Source of the DNA: Lysobacteraceae bacterium
GTDB lineage: Bacteria > Pseudomonadota > Gammaproteobacteria > Xanthomonadales > Xanthomonadaceae
Assembly (NCBI GenBank): GCA_026005075.1
Contig: BPKJ01000003.1
Span: forward strand, 302,639-366,638
Direction: 5' to 3'
DNA length: 64,000 nucleotides
Shown: positions 49,989-64,000 of the stretch, one piece after another
Position numbering within the stretch: position 1 is the stretch's first letter
How the letters are laid out: every line of letters begins with the position of its first letter
Made by a program: the position numbers and the translations under genes
The notes under the pieces: generated by a model
Database searches by the model: none
The model's input: the letters and a program-made list of their open reading frames with translations, nothing else
What the model was told of the DNA's origin: nothing

Positions 49989-50375
49989 TCAGCTCAGGCG
50001 GGATGCCGCAGGCGCGGGAGGTCGAAAAATGTCCGCAGCGGGCGGGGTGCCGTGCAGGGCCGGCACCGGCGGCAGGGCAAGGCCCGCGCCGCACAGGGCG
50101 GGCAGGCTGCAGGCGGGAGCGGGCAAGCCGGGGGAGGCCCAGCCGGTGCCGCAGGCGAGGCCGTCCGAGCACGTCCTGCCGACCGGGGCGCCGGGGTCGG
50201 CGCAGCGGCCACCGTCTTCGTCGCAGCAGCAACCGTGGTGGCTGGCCGCGTCGTCCGCGTGCGCCTTGGCCGGCTCCGACCGGGACCCGTCCGCGCAGCC
50301 GGCCAGGCCGGGCAGGGCAAGCGCCGGGCCGGGCAGGGCGAGCAGCAGACAGAGCAGGAGGGTCAGGGCACGCAC
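49989..50375 (-). CDS. Small secreted Cys/His-rich protein of the copper operon
   Basis: A 128-residue protein with a signal peptide (LLLCLLLALPGPALA). The mature part is rich in Cys and His: a cluster SHHGCCCDEDGGRC, then TCSDGLACG, ACSLPALC and more. This composition suggests periplasmic copper or silver binding, but no family is recognised. The start is GTG at 50375. It lies between copA (30-bp gap) and cusC (75-bp gap) on the same strand, consistent with a metallochaperone role in the operon; this is inference. Confidence 0.6.
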   Translation of the reverse strand: MRALTLLLCLLLALPGPALALPGLAGCADGSRSEPAKAHADDAASHHGCCCDEDGGRCADPGAPVGRTCSDGLACGTGWASPGLPAPACSLPALCGAGLALPPVPALHGTPPAADIFRPPAPAASRLS

Positions 50376-50405
50376 GGCGGGCAGTCTAGCAAATCGCAGG
50401 CCGGC

Positions 50406-52747
50406 TCAGGGCAGCCGCGCCCAGCCCAGCCGCAGGGCGTTGCCGATCACCGAGACCGAGCTCAGGCTCATCGCCGCCGCGGCCAGCATCGGCGAGAGCA
50501 GCCAGCCGGTGAAGGGGTAGAGCAGCCCCGCCGCGACCGGCACGCCAAGCAGGTTGTAGAGGAAGGCGAAGGCGAGGTTCTGCTTCATGTTGCGCACCGT
50601 CGCCACCGACAGGGCATGGGCTCGTGCGATGCCGCGCAGGTCGCCCTTGACCAGGGTGAGGGCCGCGCTCTCCATGGCGACATCGGTGCCCGGTGCCCAT
50701 GGCGATGCCGACATCGGCCCGCGCCAGCGCCGGGGCGTCGTTGATGCCGTCGCCGGCCATCGCGACCACGCGGCCCTCGCGCTGCAGGCGCTCGACCAGC
50801 TCCAGCTTGGCGGCCGGCTGGAGTTCGGCATGGACCTCGTCGATGCCCAGCCGCGCGGCCACCGCGCGCGCCGTGCCCTCGGCATCGCCGGTGGCCATCA
50901 CCAGGCGCAGCCCGCGGCGGTGAAGCTGGTCGAGGGCCTGCGGCGTGTCGGCGCGGACCGGGTCGGCGAGGGCGAGCGCACCTGCGAGCCCGCCGTCGAC
51001 CGCGAGGTACATGACGCTCGCGCCTTCCGCGCGCAGCCGCTCGACCTGCCCGTCGAGCGCCGTCACCTCGACGCCGATGCGCTGCATCAGCGCGCGGTTG
51101 CCCAGCGCGAGCTCGTGGTCCTCCACCTTGCCGCGCACGCCCAAGCCGGCCAGCACCTCGAAACCCTCGACGGGCGCGAGCGCAAGCCCGCGCTCCCGCG
51201 CGGCCGTGACCAGCGCCTGCGCCAGCGGATGCTCGCTGGGCTGGTCGAGGCTGGCCGCCAGGCGCAGCAGCCGCTCGGCATCGAAACCCTCTGCGGGCAA
51301 GGCGCCGTGGAACCGCGGACGGCCCTCGGTCAGGGTGCCGGTCTTGTCGACGATCAGGGTGTCCACCTCGCGCATCCGCTCGATCGCGGCGGCATCGCGG
51401 AACAGCACGCCGAGGCGGGCCCCGCGCCCGCTCGCGACCATGATCGACATCGGCGTGGCCAGACCCAGCGCACAGGGGCAGGCGATGATCAGCACCGCCA
51501 CCGCGTTGACCAGGCCGTGCAGCCACGAGGGCTCGGGGCCGAACAGGCCCCAGCCCAGGAAGGTGAGCACCGCCACCGTCACCACCGCGGCCACGAAACG
51601 GCCCGCGACCACGTCGGCAAGGCGCTGCATCGGCGCGCGCGAGCGCTGTGCCTGCGCCACCATCTGCACGATCCGCGCCAGCACCGTCTCCGCCCCGACC
51701 CGCTCGGCCACCATCAGCAGCGCACCGTGGGTGTTGAGGGTGCCGCCGATGAGCCGGTCCCCGGGGCCGCGGCTCACCGGCACCGGCTCCCCGGTGAGCA
51801 TGGACTCGTCCACCGCGCTGCGGCCCTCGACGACCCGTCCGTCCACCGGCACCTTCTCCCCCGGACGCACGCGCAGGCGGTCGCCGACGCGGATCTGCGC
51901 GATCGGCACGTCCTCCTCGCTGCCGTCGCGCCTCAGCCGCCTGGCCGTGCGCGGCGCCAGGCCGAGCAGGCTGCGCAGGGCCTGGGAGGTGCGGGCCCGT
52001 GCCCGCAGCTCCAGCATCTGCCCGAGCAGGGTCAGCGAGAGGATCGCCGCGGCGGCCTCGAAGTAGACCGCGACCCGGCCGGTCTGGCGCTGCGCGGCGG
52101 GGAACGCATCCGGCACCAGCGTGGCGGCCACGCTGTAGAGGAAGGCGGCCCCGGTGCCGAGCGCGATCAGCGTCCACATGTTGAGGCTGCGCTGGCGCAG
52201 CGACTGCCAGCCGCGCACGAAGAACGGCTGCCCGGCCCACAGCACCACCGGCGTCGCCAGCAGCAGCTCGACCCAGTTCTGGATGCGCGGGCCCAGCAGC
52301 CCCCCGCCGTGGCCGGACATCGCCAGCACCACCACCGCCAGCGTCAGCGGCAGGCTCGCCCAGAACCGGCGCGAGAAGTCGCGCAGCTCGGGGTGCTCCT
52401 CGTCCTCGAGGGCAGGCAGCTCAGGCTCCAGCGCCATGCCGCACTTCGGGCAGGTGCCCGGCTCGGTCCTGGCGCACCTCCGGGTGCATCGGGCAGGTGT
52501 AGACCGTCCCTGGCGGCGCCGGCTCGGCGGCCTGCTCTCCCTCATCGAGATAGCGCGCAGGATCGGCCATGAAGCGCTCCCGGCAGCGCGTGCTGCAGAA
52601 GCGGTAGCGCACACCGTCGTGCTCGGCCGCGGGCGCATCCGCGCGGGACACGCGCATCCCGCATACGGGGTCGATGTGCATCCCGCCGCCCTCGCCGTGG
52701 CCCGCGCAGCATCCCTGAGCCTTGCCGTGCCCGCTTTCCATCGTCAT
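50406..52747 (-). pseudogene. copA: Copper-translocating P1B-type ATPase with YHS and heavy-metal-binding N-terminal domains, two frameshifts
   Basis: Correcting two single-base insertions gives a 779-residue pump. An N-terminal YHS domain ([14 protein letters not shown]) comes first, then a heavy-metal-binding motif ([22 protein letters not shown]), then the ATPase. The ATPase has the TGEP loop, CPC in [10 protein letters not shown], phosphorylation site DKTGT, SEHPLA and [10 protein letters not shown]. Frameshift 1 (near 52460) splits PMHPEV from PGTCPKC. Frameshift 2 (near 50690) splits the hinge after IAMGTG from [13 protein letters not shown]. Each looks like one extra base close to a CCGGG run. 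It is either a real pseudogene or a sequencing artefact. ATG 52747 follows GGAGG. Copper export is inferred from motifs and the cus neighbours. Confidence 0.85.
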
Positions 52748-53452
<705 letters not shown>

Positions 53453-53516
53453 GCCAGGACCGAGCGTGGTTGGCCGTGGCTTGCACTCTGCGACATCACC
53501 CAAAGGAGGATGAGCG

Positions 53517-61334
<7,818 letters not shown>

Positions 61335-61356
61335 GCCGGTGGGCACGCTTGCCGTC

Positions 61357-63049
61357 ATGGACGACCGCACGCCACCACCGGACCTGCCCCCCATCCCGGC
61401 GCGGATGCTCAACGCGTACGTCTATTGCCCGCGTCTTGCCTACCTCGAGTGGGTGCAGGGCGAATGGCAGGACTCGGCGGACACCATCGAAGGCCGGCAC
61501 CGGCATGCGCGGGTGGACACGCCCGCGGGCGTGCTGCCGGAGGCGGCGCAGGCCGAGGCCGGGCAGGAAAGCATCCACGCCCGCTCGGTGACCCTGGGCT
61601 CGGAACGGCTGGGGCTGATCGCCCGGCTCGATCTCGTGGAGGGCGAGGGCGGCCGGGTGATTCCGGTGGACTACAAGCGCGGTCGGCGTCCCCACGTGGC
61701 GCGCGGGGCCTACGACCCCGAGCGCGTGCAGCTTTGTGCGCAGGGCCTTCTGCTGCGCGAGCACGGCTACACCTGCGAGGAAGGCATGATCTGGTATGCC
61801 GAGAGCCGCGAGCGGGTGCGTGTACCGCTGGACGACGAGCTCATTGCGCTGACGCTCCGCGCCATCGCCGAGCTGCGTGCGCTGGCGGCCGGCGGGACGA
61901 TCCCGGCACCGCTGGAGGACAGCCCCAAGTGCCCGCGCTGTTCGCTGGTCAGCATCTGCCTGCCCGATGAAGTGCACTGGCTGCACGACCCGGCGCAACC
62001 TGCACCGCGTGCGATCGCGGTGGCGGACGTGGACACGGTGCCGCTGTACGTCCAGCAGTATCACGCCCGGCTCGGCAAGCGCGAGGAGCGGCTCGAGGTC
62101 AGCCAGGAGGGCAAGGTTCTGGCCTCGGTGCCGATCAGCGAGGTCTCGCAGGTGGTGCTGATGGGCAACGTGCACGTCACCACACCCTGCCTCGCTGCGC
62201 TGATGGACCGGCAGATCCCCGTCAGCTGGCACAGCTACGGTGGCTGGTTCCACGGCCACACCAGCGGCACCGGGCACCGCAACGTGGAACTGCGTATTGC
62301 CCAGTACCGCGCCTTTTTCGACCCGGCCAGCTGCCTGCGGCCTGGCACGGGGCCTGGTGGCGGCCAAGATCGCCAACCAGCGCACCCTCCTGCGGCGCAA
62401 CTGGCGGCCCGAGGAAAAACCCCTGCAACGCCTGCGCGCGCTGCGCGACGCCCAGCGGCGCGCGCGGCAGGCGGTCGATCTCGCCACCCTGCTCGGCATC
62501 GAGGGGCAGGCCGCAGCGCTGTACTTCGGTGCCTTCGGCCAGACGCTGCGCCGCGACGAGGCGGGCGCTGCACCGGGCGTCTTCGATTTCACCCGCCGCA
62601 ATCGCCGGCCGCCGACCGACCCGGTCAACGCCATGCTCTCCCTGGCCTACGCACTGCTGGTGCGCTGCGTGCATGTGACGCTGAGCGCGGTCGGGCTGGA
62701 CCCCTACTTCGGGTTCTACCACCAGCCCCGCCACGGCAGGCCCGCGCTCGCGCTCGACCTCATGGAACCCTTCCGGCCGCTGCTCGCCGACTCCACGGTG
62801 ATCCAGGTCATCAACAACGGCGAGGTGCGTGCGCAGGACTTCGTTCACGCCGCGGGCAGTGTCAACCTCACCCCGGAAGGACGCAAGCGCTTCATCGCCG
62901 CCTTCGAACGGCGCATGGCGCAGGAGGTCACCCACCCCCTGTTCGGCTATCGCCTCAGCTACCGCCGCCTGATCGAGGTGCAGGCGCGCCTGCTGGGCCG
63001 TAACCTGTTGGGTGAGATCGACGACTTTCCGCAGTTCACCACGCGCTGA
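61357..63049 (+). CDS. cas4-cas1: Cas4-Cas1 fusion protein (adaptation), one frameshift
   Basis: A 563-residue fusion after correcting one extra base near 62341. The Cas4 half (residues about 10-215) has [19 protein letters not shown], the nuclease motif PVDYKRG and the Cys cluster [14 protein letters not shown], giving an Fe-S nuclease that trims prespacers and checks PAMs. The Cas1 half starts near 225 and has [29 protein letters not shown] with the metal residues. Fusions of this kind are normal in I-U loci. The frameshift separates ASCLR from [14 protein letters not shown]. If real, adaptation is dead; an artefact is also possible. ATG 61357 is used. Confidence 0.88.
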
Positions 63050-63061
63050 GGACCGCAGGCG

Positions 63062-63349
63062 ATGGAACACCTGTATCTGGTTGCCTACGACATCCGCGAT
63101 GCGCGGCGCTGGCGGCGGGTGTTCCGGCTGCTCAAGGGCTATGGTGAATGGCTGCAGCTGTCGGTGTTCCAGTGCCGGCTCAGCCGCCGTCGCCACGCCG
63201 AACTGCTGGAACTGCTCGACGGCCTGCTCGCACCGCAGAGCGACGCCCTGATGGTAGTGGACCTGGGCCCGGCCGACGGGGTACGGCCGCGGGTGAAGGT
63301 GCTGGCCGGGAAGTTCGAGCCCATTCAGCGCGAGGCGGTGATCGTCTAA
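63062..63349 (+). CDS. cas2: Cas2
   Basis: A 95-residue ferredoxin-like Cas2. It starts HLYLVAYDIRDARRWRRVFRLLKGYG, where the YDI Asp is the metal residue, and continues EWLQLSVFQCRL. It dimerises and binds two Cas1 dimers to insert spacers. The 12-bp gap to the cas4-cas1 stop shows they are one operon. It is followed by the CRISPR leader. Confidence 0.95.
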   Translation: MEHLYLVAYDIRDARRWRRVFRLLKGYGEWLQLSVFQCRLSRRRHAELLELLDGLLAPQSDALMVVDLGPADGVRPRVKVLAGKFEPIQREAVIV

Positions 63350-63581
63350 GGCGGCCACGGCGCTCGGTCACGGCGAGCACTGCCGACCGTGCCGGCGAGC
63401 GCTCCGGTGGGCGTCGAAACCCCGCCAGCGCTCGCACCGGGAGGGCTCTTTGACAATAGAGACTTGCGTGCCATACTTGCCACGCCACCTTCAAACGGCC
63501 GTCAGGGGATGGGCCCGACCGCGCCCAGCGCTCGCAAGACCAGGCTGGAGGCCGCACCTCACAAGGCCCGCAGAAGGGGCT
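63350..63581 (+). promoter_or_regulatory. CRISPR leader with a predicted promoter
   Basis: A 232-bp non-coding stretch between cas2 and the first repeat. TTGACA (63450-63455, perfect) and CATACT (63472-63477) are 16 bp apart and point to the array, so transcription would run from left to right in the same direction as the cas genes. No terminator is present before the array. Confidence 0.65.
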
Positions 63582-64000
63582 GTATTCCGCGGCTTTTTGC
63601 CGCGGCCTCATTGAAGCAGGATTGCGCCGATGATCGCAGCGGTTCCTGCTCGGTATTCCGCGGCTTTTTGCCGCGGCCTCATTGAAGCCGTCCGATGATC
63701 CTGCCGACTCGGCCCGCGGGGTATTCCGCGGCTTTTTGCCGCGGCCTCATTGAAGCCATGCTCACGCCGGGCCAGGCCGCCTTCAGGGCGTATTCCGCGG
63801 CTTTTTGCCGCGGCCTCATTGAAGCATGTCACATCGTCTCTGCTCTGATGTACTGCGTGCGGTATTCCGCGGCTTTTTGCCGCGGCCTCATTGAAGCTCA
63901 GTCGCACGGCACGTAGTCGCCGTGCATCCGCGGGTATTCCGCGGCTTTTTGCCGCGGCCTCATTGAAGCGCCGCATCCGCGGCCGGCCAGTCGATGTGTT
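63582..64000 (+). CRISPR. CRISPR array, 36-bp repeats, six copies visible, continues past the window
   Basis: Six identical 36-bp repeats start at 63582, 63653, 63721, 63790, 63862 and 63934. They begin GTATTCC and end ATTGAAGC; the middle has a perfect 7-bp stem CCGCGGC / GCCGCGG around TTTTT. Five complete spacers are 35, 32, 33, 36 and 36 bp long, and a sixth runs off the edge. The 3' end ATTGAAGC would be the 8-nt 5' tag of the crRNA, which supports transcription on the plus strand. This repeat belongs to the resident system, whose cas6-like csb2 is now only a stump. Confidence 0.97.

Noticed and set aside
63582..63969. Repeat hairpins as intrinsic terminators because of the CCGCGGC-TTTTT-GCCGCGG shape.
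   Set aside because: The T run is in the loop and not after the stem; six identical copies at regular spacing define a CRISPR array.

Overview
The window is a high-GC (about 70 % by eye) bacterial chromosome segment. Gene content points to the gammaproteobacterial order Xanthomonadales (Lysobacterales): a PilH-type twitching regulator, a DUF6116 protein, secreted proteins with an F-x-x-G-(L/M/F)-E motif, an alpha-beta fused 2-oxo-acid dehydrogenase E1, and a 2-oxoglutarate dehydrogenase operon that includes lpdA. This placement is inferred from families I recognise; no 16S or ribosomal protein gene is present.

Layout. 0-3 kb: phasin fragment, patatin-like lipase and a complete IS481-family element with its target duplication. 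3-14 kb: AP2-like protein, Nudix hydrolase, two near-identical cold-shock proteins, a flavodoxin-like protein divergent from a DUF2237 protein, a degenerate LytS-like sensor coupled to a GT39 glycosyltransferase, a DUF1800-DUF1501-cytochrome c secretion operon and an outer-membrane phospholipase A. 14-27 kb: cytochrome c'-like protein, tcdA, TatD-DUF6116, glutaryl-CoA dehydrogenase, a secreted unknown protein, fused 2-oxo-acid dehydrogenase E1, adenylate cyclase-FHA, and a secreted repeat protein coupled to a large M14 carboxypeptidase. 27-39 kb (all minus strand): pilH, acuI-like reductase, LOG protein, lpdA-sucB-sucA, a GNAT fusion, a JmjC-type oxygenase and purB. 39-43.6 kb: DUF4097 protein, then a GntR-controlled ABC exporter operon with a visible operator, divergent from a periplasmic glutathione peroxidase and an AhpD-like protein. 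43.6-52.8 kb: copper/silver resistance operon (copA, a Cys/His-rich secreted protein, cusC, cusB, cusA).

53-64 kb is a type I-G (formerly I-U) CRISPR-Cas locus and the most interesting part. It looks composite. A resident system left a 5' stump of cas3 on the left and a 3' stump of csb2 on the right, plus an adaptation module (cas4-cas1 fusion, cas2) and a CRISPR array. Between the stumps sits a second, visibly lower-GC effector module (csb1, csb2, cas3 and a fourth gene). This suggests that the interference genes were swapped while the adaptation genes and memory were kept.

Four single-base frameshifts (two in copA, one in the fourth cas gene, one in cas4-cas1) lie between 50.6 and 62.4 kb, whereas none was seen in the preceding 50 kb. 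They may be sequencing errors or real decay.
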